Source: Pokkaliibacter plantistimulans (GTDB lineage Bacteria > Pseudomonadota > Gammaproteobacteria > Pseudomonadales > Balneatricaceae). From it: a stretch of 64,000 bases of DNA. The stretch covers positions 3,906,001-3,970,000 of the forward strand of contig NZ_CP177354.1 in NCBI RefSeq assembly GCF_046844695.1, given 5' to 3'. Below the pieces are notes generated by a model that was not told where the DNA came from, searched no databases, and saw only the letters and a program-made list of their open reading frames with translations. Made by a program: the position numbers and the translations under genes. Numbering within the stretch: position 1 is the first letter of the stretch; the number at the start of each line of letters is the position of its first letter. Shown piece after piece: positions 9,325-16,849 of the stretch.

Positions 9325-10568
9325 TCCTCAGCCGTCATGGTGTGCCGCATAAACAGTAACGCAGGAATCAGCAACAGCGTCAGCCCCATCACTGCCAGCG
9401 ATCCGCTTAATGCCGTTTGCTGCACCAGACTGGCCAGTGCCGAAGAAATGGTCAGCTGAATACACCCCAGCAAAGCCGATGCCGTTCCCGCCTTTTCAGG
9501 AAACAGCTCCAGCGCCAGGCTCGATGCACAGCCCAGCCCCAGTGAAAAACCGAGGCAGATCATCGAGGCAGGCAGCATATAAGTCATCGCTCCCAGCTGC
9601 AGCCACAGCACCCCGGCGATCTCAGCCAGCCCGCCAGTCAGCATAATGCACAGCGCCAGTGTCACCATCTTCTTTCTGCCCAGTGTTGCCGTCAGCCGCG
9701 GAGCCAGTACAAAGCCGAGAATATTGATACAGGCATTGCCACCAAACCACAGGCTGAAGGCAATCTGCGACAGACCAAGGCCATCAATCAGCACAACCGG
9801 AGCGTAGGTAACATAAGTGATGATCAGCGTCATCGCCGCTGCACACACCAGCGCGTAATAAAGGAAGAAGCGGCTGAACAGTACACTGCGATATCGCTGC
9901 CACTGGTAAAGCCGGCCACTGCTGTCCGTGTGATCAGGGCGGGTTTCAGGGAAGCGCCACAACACCAGCATCCCGGTCGCCACGGCAAAAATACCCATAA
10001 AGAAAAAGTTGGAACGCCAGCCGTATTGCAACGCCAGCAAACCACCCAGCATCGGCGCCAGAGCAGGAACGATACACAGCACACCGTTCAGATAGCTGAA
10101 GATACGAGCGCCTTTTTCAGGATCAAACGTATCGCGGACCGCAGCCATGGTCACGATGGAAGTTGCACAGGCGCCAATACCCTGCAGCACACGGCCGGCA
10201 TACAAGCCTTCAAGGCTCCCTGCCTGCGCTGCGATAAATGCCCCCAAACCGTAACAGATGATGCCTGCGATCAGCACGGGCCGGCGCCCGATACGATCCA
10301 CCAGCGGCCCCAATACAATTTGCCCTAACCCCATGGTCAGCAGAAATAGCGTGATGGTTGCCTGCAAGGCACTACCGGGTGCGTTGAAATCGAGCATCAT
10401 GGCGGGAATAGATGGCAGGAAGATATCAATGGCCATCGGGCCGAACATCACCAGCGCCATCAGAATAATCAGCAGCCACGGTGATCGGGGACGGGCTAAG
10501 GCAGAGGTTGTCACAACCAGCTCACTCTTTGCAGAAAATGGGAAAAAGCGCGCCAGTTTACCTAGCAA
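9306..10568 (-). CDS. Bcr/CflA-family multidrug efflux MFS transporter
   Basis: Up to 420 residues with twelve predicted membrane helices. The Bcr/CflA signature is clear: PMAIDIFLPSIPAMM in helix 1, GQIVLGPLVDRIGRRPVLI as the MFS loop 2-3 motif, RVLQGIGACATSIVTMAAVR in helix 4 and LNGVLCIVPALAPMLGG in helix 5. Such proteins extrude bicyclomycin, chloramphenicol-like drugs or sulfonamides using the proton gradient. The frame opens with TTG at 10568, but GTG at 10514 (VTTSALARPRS), about 12 codons before helix 1, is an equally plausible start. The drug specificity is unknown. Confidence 0.87.
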   Translation of the reverse strand: MLGKLARFFPFSAKSELVVTTSALARPRSPWLLIILMALVMFGPMAIDIFLPSIPAMMLDFNAPGSALQATITLFLLTMGLGQIVLGPLVDRIGRRPVLIAGIICYGLGAFIAAQAGSLEGLYAGRVLQGIGACATSIVTMAAVRDTFDPEKGARIFSYLNGVLCIVPALAPMLGGLLALQYGWRSNFFFMGIFAVATGMLVLWRFPETRPDHTDSSGRLYQWQRYRSVLFSRFFLYYALVCAAAMTLIITYVTYAPVVLIDGLGLSQIAFSLWFGGNACINILGFVLAPRLTATLGRKKMVTLALCIMLTGGLAEIAGVLWLQLGAMTYMLPASMICLGFSLGLGCASSLALELFPEKAGTASALLGCIQLTISSALASLVQQTALSGSLAVMGLTLLLIPALLFMRHTMTAEENRAGH

Positions 10569-10984
10569 CAGCGTCAGGTTAAATCGATTATTTCGACGAA
10601 GGCGGATGAGGTCAGGTAATGGGTTCGTCGCTGCGCCTCCACACAGCGGTATGGCGATAGCCCCGCTGTTATCGCAGCTAATTCGGAACCAGTGAAGAGA
10701 CTCACAATGATGTTGCTCACGGAGCTGGTGGTCAGCTAGCTGCCTGTTATTACTGCCAAAAGCAGCCCGCCTGTTTACCGGCCTTCTTTATCTCAAGGGT
10801 AGTTGCAGTAAAGACACAGTATGCAGAAATGAGGTATAGCTAAAGTCTTCTAAATAAATTAATGTCAGGACGACATTAGATATCCAGAAACCCCTTGAAC
10901 CGGTTAAATTTTCATTTAAATAAGAGATGGTGGTGAGATATCCACTTTTATTCAGCCTCCAGTTATATAAAAAAGAGTGATTAA
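10569..10984. other. Intergenic entry into the AT-rich island
   Basis: Some 416 bp without a convincing gene. Base composition changes sharply near 10,780, from GC-rich chromosome to AT-rich island. A short inverted repeat AATGTC-aggac-GACATT occurs at 10861-10877. No integrase, direct repeat or tRNA marks the junction. Promoters for the Bcr gene (left) and the island gene at 10985 (right) are expected here. Confidence 0.4.
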
Positions 10985-11872
10985 ATGAAGTTTAAACAAC
11001 CCGTACACTTGAACATTCTCAGTAGACGTTCAATGAAAAAGCCTGAAGACTTTTTTCATCGATTACAATTACATGTAGACATACTTCAGGACTATAAAAT
11101 AGAAAAGTGGGGGTGGTGGGAACCTTTTAGAAGGGATTTTATCAACACGACTAAAGAGGAGTTTATTCCTGATGATAGATACGGTGCAGCGGACAGCGTT
11201 CATTGGAAACGCAGTAGCAAACCAAAAACCTTTGGTAGCTTTCTTGTTGCCTGGAAAAGCGGCGTTGATTATCTGCTAGATACACACTCAGTAGAAACTT
11301 TTGAATGTGAGCTCAAGGATGTAAACCAGGAGCAACTAGTACAATATATGTGTAGATCAATGTTAGAGACAGATGGCGACATCGCCATTCTTGATACTGT
11401 ATCTGCTCAATATAAAGAAGCGAAACGAGCTCATGACTTGTTTGAAGGTGCATTTATAGAGCTGGAACGAAAATCGCTAAATACTCATACACTACGCCAT
11501 TGGCTACCTGACATATATTGGGGGACTGCCTTTGGCCCTGCATATGTTGAACTTTTTGGCATGGAAAATTTATTATCCTGCCCCGTATTCAGGGTTGAAA
11601 AGCTATCGGAGAGTGCAGTATATATTCAACTAACATCAGATATAAATGATGTAGTGATCAATCCAGAGAAAGTTATCAACTTAACAAGCATCGTTAAGAA
11701 CCATCTTGGAGCTGATGCTTTTTTTGATCCTGAAAAGGCCTATAAACTCAGAGTAGGAATACATGAAGAAAAGGATTATCAACGCCCACCTCCTATAGGG
11801 ACCGTATTTAAAGTTCCTGAATTCAATTTAATAGACGATGAATACATGAACGATAGCCATATATGGAAATAG
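10985..11872 (+). CDS. Unknown protein, candidate immunity protein in orphan immunity island
   Basis: A 295-residue soluble protein I do not recognise. It has no signal peptide or membrane helix. Notable Trp/Gly-rich patches are EKWGWWEPFRRDF near residues 39-51 and WLPDIYWGTAFGPAYVELFG near 174-193; the latter resembles the strand-turn seen in some immunity families, but I cannot place it. Codon use is AT-rich, unlike the flanking chromosome. It directly precedes the remnant toxin tail and the Imm49 array, so an immunity role is a contextual guess. An inverted repeat ATAGAGT/ACTCTAT (11869-11892) overlaps its stop. Confidence 0.7.
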   Translation: MKFKQPVHLNILSRRSMKKPEDFFHRLQLHVDILQDYKIEKWGWWEPFRRDFINTTKEEFIPDDRYGAADSVHWKRSSKPKTFGSFLVAWKSGVDYLLDTHSVETFECELKDVNQEQLVQYMCRSMLETDGDIAILDTVSAQYKEAKRAHDLFEGAFIELERKSLNTHTLRHWLPDIYWGTAFGPAYVELFGMENLLSCPVFRVEKLSESAVYIQLTSDINDVVINPEKVINLTSIVKNHLGADAFFDPEKAYKLRVGIHEEKDYQRPPPIGTVFKVPEFNLIDDEYMNDSHIWK

Positions 11873-11898
11873 AGTATTGATTTTCACTCTATAAGATA

Positions 11899-12108
11899 GT
11901 GTTACTTCTTATGATGTGGTACTTTTTGAGTACTGTTCGTAGTTCAGCATTAGCAATAATCGCAGACGAGCTGCGCAGAACAAGCGATCCTAGTAAAAAT
12001 AATGCTGGCTTAACTATCGTTAATGCACTAAAAACCGGAAATATTGCAAAATTTGTTACCGCCGTAGATAAAAATGCACAGTCACTTGTTATGGTACCGA
12101 TCAAATGA
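11899..12108 (+). pseudogene. C-terminal remnant of a polymorphic toxin gene (copy 1)
   Basis: An open frame of 69 codons whose last 20 residues, AKFVTAVDKNAQSLVMVPIK, recur almost exactly before the next two immunity genes. There is no credible start signal, and the frame ends TGA inside the ATGA that starts the immunity gene, the usual toxin-immunity overlap. The preceding residues SALAIIADELRRTSDPSKN resemble an end-of-toxin helix. I read it as the 3' tail of a lost contact-dependent or secreted toxin. This copy keeps more of the toxin end than the others (at least about 50 codons). Confidence 0.55.
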
Positions 12109-12977
12109 CTATCAAATTAGAATGTAAATTTAACAAAAACAGAGACAGAGACAGAGATATAAATACCGCCGTACATGGTAACGGAGTCGAAATAATTACT
12201 ATCCTTGGGTCTAACAAGGAGCAAGTAAATATGATGTCCGTAGATTACAGTAACGGAAAATCATATACAGTTGATCTATTGACATTACGCATTCAATTAG
12301 GGCAATTAGCCATATACGAAGCAAAAATAAACTCTGATATAAACAGAGCAAAAGAATTATATTACTTGTCCTCCTTGGCGATAATTAAAGCACTGGAGAA
12401 CAGTACGGGTACATTTGTACTGGGAGGGACAGCATCTCTTCCAGAGTTCGCACTGCCATTGTGTTGTGATGCTACGACGTTATATCCGCTATTTGCTCGA
12501 CTTACCGAAGAAAAAAGCTCAGCAGTAGCAGAGCAAGGAAGCTGGGCAAGTATTATGCGTTGCTACCAGGCAGCTCTTATCAGGGACTGGGCGGAGATTG
12601 AAAGAATGATTGCAATTCTTCAGAAAAAATTCGCCAAGTTAAAAGCCAATGCTGAAGTTGTCTACTTTATAGAGTTCTTTCAGGCTCTGCTAAGTAACAA
12701 CACTGAAGCCGTAGAGGCTAGCCTGCACACTCTACTTACACCACCGTTGGTTATAAAGCAGAACAGTGAATGGCGAAAAATGAGTCACGAAGGTGAGTAC
12801 ATGTGCCATTTTGGTATGCCCTTTGCCAAGCTTGCCTGGATATTGGGCCATGAAGTTGAGATCCATCACCCGTTGATTGTGTCCGAGCTATTGCCGGTTA
12901 GACCACTGGAGAATTATCACAACCCCTACCCATTTCTTGAACCAGCAGAGTCAACATGGGCTCTTCTGAATAAATAA
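12105..12977 (+). CDS. Imm49-family immunity protein, copy 1
   Basis: A 290-residue, mostly helical cytosolic protein. The C-terminal block FAKLAWILGHEVEIHHP, then LIVSELLPVRPLENY and NPYPFL, matches the conserved end of Imm49 immunity proteins as I recall them, and the centre has AKELYYLSSLAIIKALE. Imm49 proteins neutralise toxins delivered by contact-dependent or type VI-like systems. The start overlaps the stop of the toxin remnant in ATGA. Copy 1 has NRDRDRDINTAVHGNG where the others have one RD fewer, and it differs most in residues 20-60. No intact cognate toxin is present, so it would act as an orphan that protects against toxins of neighbouring cells. Confidence 0.78.
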   Translation: MTIKLECKFNKNRDRDRDINTAVHGNGVEIITILGSNKEQVNMMSVDYSNGKSYTVDLLTLRIQLGQLAIYEAKINSDINRAKELYYLSSLAIIKALENSTGTFVLGGTASLPEFALPLCCDATTLYPLFARLTEEKSSAVAEQGSWASIMRCYQAALIRDWAEIERMIAILQKKFAKLKANAEVVYFIEFFQALLSNNTEAVEASLHTLLTPPLVIKQNSEWRKMSHEGEYMCHFGMPFAKLAWILGHEVEIHHPLIVSELLPVRPLENYHNPYPFLEPAESTWALLNK

Positions 12978-13030
12978 TGCAAGTGGGGATGTCTGCATAA
13001 TCATCAAGGGCATCCCATTTCCTCCTTACT

Positions 13031-13093
13031 GCAAAATTTGTTACTGCCGTAGATAAAAACGCACAATCACTTGTCATGGTACCCATCAAATGA
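13031..13093 (+). pseudogene. Toxin C-terminal remnant (copy 2)
   Basis: Twenty codons AKFVTAVDKNAQSLVMVPIK plus a stop that overlaps the next immunity start. It is preceded by a shared spacer rather than by toxin sequence, so only the tail travelled with the immunity gene. Confidence 0.6.
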
Positions 13094-13956
13094 CCATTCA
13101 ACTGGAATGCAAATTCAATAAAAATAGAGACAGAGATATAAATACAGCCGTCAATGATAATAGTGGAGAGTTCACTACTATCGCCGACTGCACTAGAGAG
13201 TATTTAGAAAAAATATCAGAAGATTTTAGAAACGGTAAAAAATATACGGTTAGCCTATTAACGCTACGCATTCAATTAGGACAACTGGCCATATACGAAG
13301 CAAAAATTAATAATGACATAAATAAAGCAAAAGAGTTATATTATTTGGCCGCTTTGGCGATAATTAAAGCACTGGAGAACAGTACTGGTACATTTGTTCT
13401 GGGTGGGACACCTGTTCTTCCAGACTTCGCATTACCGTTATGTAGTGATGCAACGATGCTATATCCGCTATTTGCTCTACTTACCGAAGAAAAAAGCTCA
13501 GCAGTAGCAGAGCAAGGAAGCTGGGCAAGCATTATGCGTTGCTACCAGGCAGCTCTTATCAAAGACTGGGCAGAAATTGAAAGAATGATTGCAATTCTTC
13601 AGAAAAAATTCGCCAAGTTAAAAGCCAATGCTGATGTAGTCTATTTTATAGAGTTCTTTCAGGCTCTGCTAAGTAACAACACTGAAGCAGTAGAGGCCAG
13701 CCTGCGGACACTACTAACACCACCATTGGTTATTAAACAGAGTAAAGAATGGCCAAAAAGAAGTCATGAAGGTGAGTACATGTGCCATTTTGGTATGCCC
13801 TTTGCCAAGCTTGCCTGGATATTGGGCCATGAAATTGAGATCCATCACCCGTTGATTGTGTCCGAGCTATTGCCGGTTAGACCACTGGAGAATTATCACA
13901 ACCCCTACCCATTTCTTGAACCAGCAGAGTCAACATGGGCTCTTCTGAATAAATAA
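13090..13956 (+). CDS. Imm49-family immunity protein, copy 2
   Basis: A 288-residue paralogue of the 12105 gene, with the same Imm49 end (FAKLAWILGHEIEIHHP). From residue 75 on it is nearly identical to copies 1 and 3. The N-terminal segment GEFTTIADCTREYLEKISED differs from copy 1 but resembles copy 3, and it has SKEWPKRSHEGEY where copy 1 reads NSEWRKMSHEGEY. The variable N-terminal part may set toxin specificity; this is inference from the distribution of differences. The ATG is inside the ATGA overlap with the toxin tail. Confidence 0.78.
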   Translation: MTIQLECKFNKNRDRDINTAVNDNSGEFTTIADCTREYLEKISEDFRNGKKYTVSLLTLRIQLGQLAIYEAKINNDINKAKELYYLAALAIIKALENSTGTFVLGGTPVLPDFALPLCSDATMLYPLFALLTEEKSSAVAEQGSWASIMRCYQAALIKDWAEIERMIAILQKKFAKLKANADVVYFIEFFQALLSNNTEAVEASLRTLLTPPLVIKQSKEWPKRSHEGEYMCHFGMPFAKLAWILGHEIEIHHPLIVSELLPVRPLENYHNPYPFLEPAESTWALLNK

Positions 13957-14009
13957 TGCAAGTGGGGATGTCTGCATAATCATCAAGGGCATCCCATTTC
14001 CTCCTTACT

Positions 14010-14072
14010 GCAAAATTTGTTACTGCCGTAGATAAAAATGCACAATCACTTGTCATGGTACCCATCAAATGA
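14010..14072 (+). pseudogene. Toxin C-terminal remnant (copy 3)
   Basis: The same 20-codon tail and stop as copy 2, again overlapping the following immunity gene start in ATGA. Confidence 0.6.
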
Positions 14073-14935
14073 CCATCCAATTAGAATGCAAATTCAATAA
14101 AAATAGAGACAGAGATATAAATAAAGCCGTCAATGATAATAGTGGAGAGCTCATCACTATCACCGACAACACTAGAGAATATATAGAAAAAATATCAGAA
14201 GATTTTAGAAATGGTAAAAAATATACGGTTAGCCTATTAATGCTACGCAATCAATTAGGACAACTAGCCATATATGAAAAAAAAATAAACAATGATATAA
14301 AAAGAGCAAAAGAATTATATTATTTGGCCGCTTTGGCGATAATTAAAGCACTGGAGAACAGTACTGGTACATTTGTTCTGGGTGGGACACCTTCTCTTCC
14401 AGACTTCGCATTACCGTTATGTAGTGATGCAACGATACTATATCCGCTATTTGCTCAACTTACCGAAGAAAAAAGTTCAGCAGTAGCAGAGCAAGGAAGC
14501 TGGGCAAGTATTATGCGTTGCTACCAGGCAGCTCTTATCAGGGACTGGGCGGAGATTGAAAGAATGATTGCAATTCTTCATAAAAAATTCGCCAAGTTAA
14601 AAGCCAATGCTGAAGTTGTCTACTTTATAGAGTTCTTTCAGGCTCTGCTAAGTAACAACACTGAAGCCGTAGAGGCCAGCCTGCGGACACTACTTACACC
14701 ACCGTTGGTTATAAAGCAAAACAGTGAATGGCGAAAAATGAGTCGTGAAGGTGAATACATGTGCCATTTTGGTATGCCCTTTGCCAAGCTTGCCTGGATA
14801 TTGGGCCATGAAGTTGAGATCCATCACCCGTTGATTGTGTCCGAGCTATTGCCGGTTAGACCACTGGAGAACTATCACAACCCCTACCCATTTCTTGAAC
14901 CAGCAGAGTCAACATGGGCTCTTCTAAATAGCTAA
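14069..14935 (+). CDS. Imm49-family immunity protein, copy 3
   Basis: A 288-residue third paralogue, ending WALLNS instead of WALLNK. It shares the copy 2-like start (INKAVNDNSGELITITDN) but has copy 1-like residues later (NSEWRKMSREGEY), so it looks mosaic. It ends the array and is followed by a strong terminator, implying that the three genes can form one transcript. Function is expected as for the other copies: binding and blocking a toxin of the family whose tail remains upstream. Confidence 0.78.
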   Translation: MTIQLECKFNKNRDRDINKAVNDNSGELITITDNTREYIEKISEDFRNGKKYTVSLLMLRNQLGQLAIYEKKINNDIKRAKELYYLAALAIIKALENSTGTFVLGGTPSLPDFALPLCSDATILYPLFAQLTEEKSSAVAEQGSWASIMRCYQAALIRDWAEIERMIAILHKKFAKLKANAEVVYFIEFFQALLSNNTEAVEASLRTLLTPPLVIKQNSEWRKMSREGEYMCHFGMPFAKLAWILGHEVEIHHPLIVSELLPVRPLENYHNPYPFLEPAESTWALLNS

Positions 14936-14944
14936 CCAAAGCAA

Positions 14945-14980
14945 GGGGGGGGGGGGTGACATCAGTTATCCCCCCTTTTT
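14945..14980 (+). terminator. Terminator with 12-G homopolymer after the Imm49 array
   Basis: A run of twelve G (14945-14956) can pair with six C (14970-14975), followed by TTTTT (14976-14980). This is a hairpin of GC pairs with a T-tract. The G run is long enough to slip during replication. Confidence 0.8.
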
Positions 14981-15329
14981 CTTCTAAACTGAAAGCAATA
15001 CACACAACTCTTATATTCCTTAAGTGTAGCGACTTGGTTTAAAACGAAGAACAATAGTTTCTCTTTTTAGCTATCCACGACAGGTAAAAAAAATAATACG
15101 GCGCGATGTATTTCACCCCTTTATATCGACCCTTATCTTTCGGAAGATCATCCATTACTAAAACTAAGCACACCATCTGTCAAAAATATATTTATACCAA
15201 TTGACAATACAGTCTCAAAAATTGAACGTGCATACACTACCACCTATACCTGAATAAAGCTCTTATAATATCTGCGACCTCTATACATTTATTAAACTTC
15301 ATTTCTAAAGACAATAGAGAGAATCTAAA
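14981..15329. other. AT-rich intergenic region
   Basis: About 350 bp without a supported gene; all frames are short. The sequence is AT-rich and degenerate in appearance, and may be decayed coding sequence from a lost toxin or immunity module. I see no convincing promoter motif or repeat. Confidence 0.4.
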
Positions 15330-15737
15330 ATGAACGAAGAAAAAAGTGACCTAGCAAAATTTCAAGATTTCATGTTCGAGATGAGTGATGTGTTAGAGTC
15401 ATTTATCTCTATAGCAAATATGAATGGCTATATTCTTGATTACTCTTTAAATAGTTTAGAAAATTTAGAGCACTTAATTGATAGTACTGAAGAAAAAAAT
15501 GATAACTTTATGAACAGATGCGCCCGATATTTGGGTGAAGTATTCAGGAAAGAATTAGGGGGACACTGGGATATCGACTTAGAGAATCCAGTGAATTACT
15601 ACTATAAGCTTCCGGTTATTGCTAAATTCAGTGCTACAGCGCCAGACTTAACCTTTTGCCCACTAATGATCATTAGAAATTATATGCTCCGAGGAAGAAG
15701 AGGTTTACTGTTAGGAGCATTAAATGCCAATCGATAG
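15330..15737 (+). CDS. Small unknown protein, candidate immunity protein
   Basis: A 135-residue acidic soluble protein, MNEEKSDLAKFQDFMFEMSD onward. The patch RYLGEVFRKELGGHWDIDLE, followed by a short buried segment, resembles small proteins often found beside toxin-immunity genes, but I cannot name a family. An AGAGAG-type ribosome-binding site lies just upstream. It sits between the Imm49 array and a barstar homologue in an AT-rich tract, so an immunity role is plausible by context only. Confidence 0.65.
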   Translation: MNEEKSDLAKFQDFMFEMSDVLESFISIANMNGYILDYSLNSLENLEHLIDSTEEKNDNFMNRCARYLGEVFRKELGGHWDIDLENPVNYYYKLPVIAKFSATAPDLTFCPLMIIRNYMLRGRRGLLLGALNANR

Positions 15738-15821
15738 TTAAAGATGAGCATCATTACCATTGTTATATATATTCAGCAAACAAAGCTTTAAACTTCATAC
15801 CCAAAATGGAGAAGATCAAAA

Positions 15822-16109
15822 ATGAAAGTTATTATAAATGGAAAAGATATTAAAAGTGAGCATGATTTCCACAAACAGATAGCAGAAGCTTTAGACTTTC
15901 CAAAATACTATGGCTCAAACTTGGATGCTCTCTGGGATGTTTTAAGCACAGATATTGAAAGACCAATAACTCTTATATGGAAAGACGCAAAATATTCAAG
16001 AGTTGAATTAGATTCCTCATATGAGAAGATTATAAAAATTCTACAAAGGGTAGAAGAGCAAGATATAAATTTTGGATTTGAAGACCAATTCAAGTTAGTT
16101 CTTGAATAA
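15822..16109 (+). CDS. Barstar-family ribonuclease inhibitor
   Basis: A 95-residue protein with the barstar signature. KVIINGKDIKSEHDFHKQIA forms the first strand and helix, FPKYYGSNLDALWDVLSTDI carries the Tyr-Tyr-Gly-x-Asn-Leu-Asp-Ala-Leu-Trp-Asp helix that plugs the RNase active site, and ITLIWKDA forms the next strand. Barstar binds barnase-type ribonucleases with very high affinity. No RNase toxin gene lies nearby, so this is an orphan inhibitor, either an immunity protein against foreign barnase-like toxins or a stray of a lost pair. Confidence 0.9.
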   Translation: MKVIINGKDIKSEHDFHKQIAEALDFPKYYGSNLDALWDVLSTDIERPITLIWKDAKYSRVELDSSYEKIIKILQRVEEQDINFGFEDQFKLVLE

Positions 16110-16324
16110 CAAAATATCTTCCAAAAGCAGCAGACAGAGCGGGATTAACTAGGCTAATTATTGTGGACACAGTTGCAGGCGACATGAAAATATGGAAAAC
16201 TGGCGTCAAGGTATTTACAGTCGAACCTATGTTTAGCCAATATTAATAATCTGAAATTGAAAAATTAAATAGTTACCTGAGTTAAAATTATAACTCGGGT
16301 AACTCAGTACAAAAGAGACTAATA

Positions 16325-16771
16325 GTGAACGACTTAAATAAGGAAGGCTTACGGCTCCTTAACTATAGATGCAGAGTAGAAGACGAACCTTACAATATTG
16401 AACATCCAGATTGGAAAGAAATAGAAGAGGCTATCAACAAAGTAGTCCCCAATGGCGGTTTTTTGAAATTATATAACACGACCAAAAACGATGCATATAT
16501 CCATCTCTTAGGAATAGATTCAATAGGTGGTCAATTCAGAATTGTTCTACTCACCAACTCAGATGATCACAAAAAGAGTATTCTAGAATGGTGGGAGCCT
16601 GAAGACTCACCTTTCAGAGGTAAGACTTTATTTGGTGACGACGCATGGGACAACCGAACAATTTGCACAAACATCAACACTGCTTATGAAATACTTAAAG
16701 AGTTCTATACGAAACAAGATTTAATAGAGGGTTTGGAAAACATGCGATCCACATGGGATATAAAACCATAA
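16325..16771 (+). CDS. Unknown small protein of the immunity island
   Basis: A 148-residue soluble protein starting at GTG (no ATG is available near the start). It contains NGGFLKLYNTTKNDAYIHLL, IVLLTNSDDHKKSILEWWEP and GDDAWDNRTICTNINTAYEI, giving an alternating strand-helix pattern reminiscent of Imm1- or DUF6911-like small proteins; I am not certain of the family. It is AT-rich like its neighbours and closes the immunity island. The upstream ribosome-binding site is weak. Confidence 0.6.
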   Translation: MNDLNKEGLRLLNYRCRVEDEPYNIEHPDWKEIEEAINKVVPNGGFLKLYNTTKNDAYIHLLGIDSIGGQFRIVLLTNSDDHKKSILEWWEPEDSPFRGKTLFGDDAWDNRTICTNINTAYEILKEFYTKQDLIEGLENMRSTWDIKP

Positions 16772-16783
16772 CAAATGAGAACC

Positions 16784-16813
16784 CTTCGGCTTCTACAGTT
16801 AGAGAAGCCGAAG
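16784..16813. terminator. Strong hairpin at the island end
   Basis: CTTCGGCTTCT (16784-16794) and AGAAGCCGAAG (16803-16813) form a perfect 11-bp stem between convergent genes. No T-run follows on either strand, so it may terminate weakly or protect mRNA 3' ends. Confidence 0.5.
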
Positions 16814-16849
16814 AAAAGCTCTAGCTCACAACAGCTGTTCTATAAAAAA

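Larger units (their letters stand above)
12046..14935 (+). repeat. Three tandem toxin-tail/Imm49 modules, period about 980 bp
   Basis: The array consists of a 63-bp toxin tail (12046, 13031 and 14010) overlapping an immunity gene (12105, 13090 and 14069). Start-to-start distances are 985 and 979 bp; the 6-bp difference is one extra AGACAG-type hexamer in copy 1. The spacers at about 12978-13088 and 13957-14067 are nearly identical. Divergence concentrates in the first 70 codons of each gene, whereas the 3' two thirds are almost identical, consistent with duplication followed by local gene conversion. Confidence 0.9.

Noticed and set aside
14069..14250. Minus-strand frames antisense to the Imm49 genes
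   Set aside because: They recur in each copy only because the genes are duplicated; no start signals.
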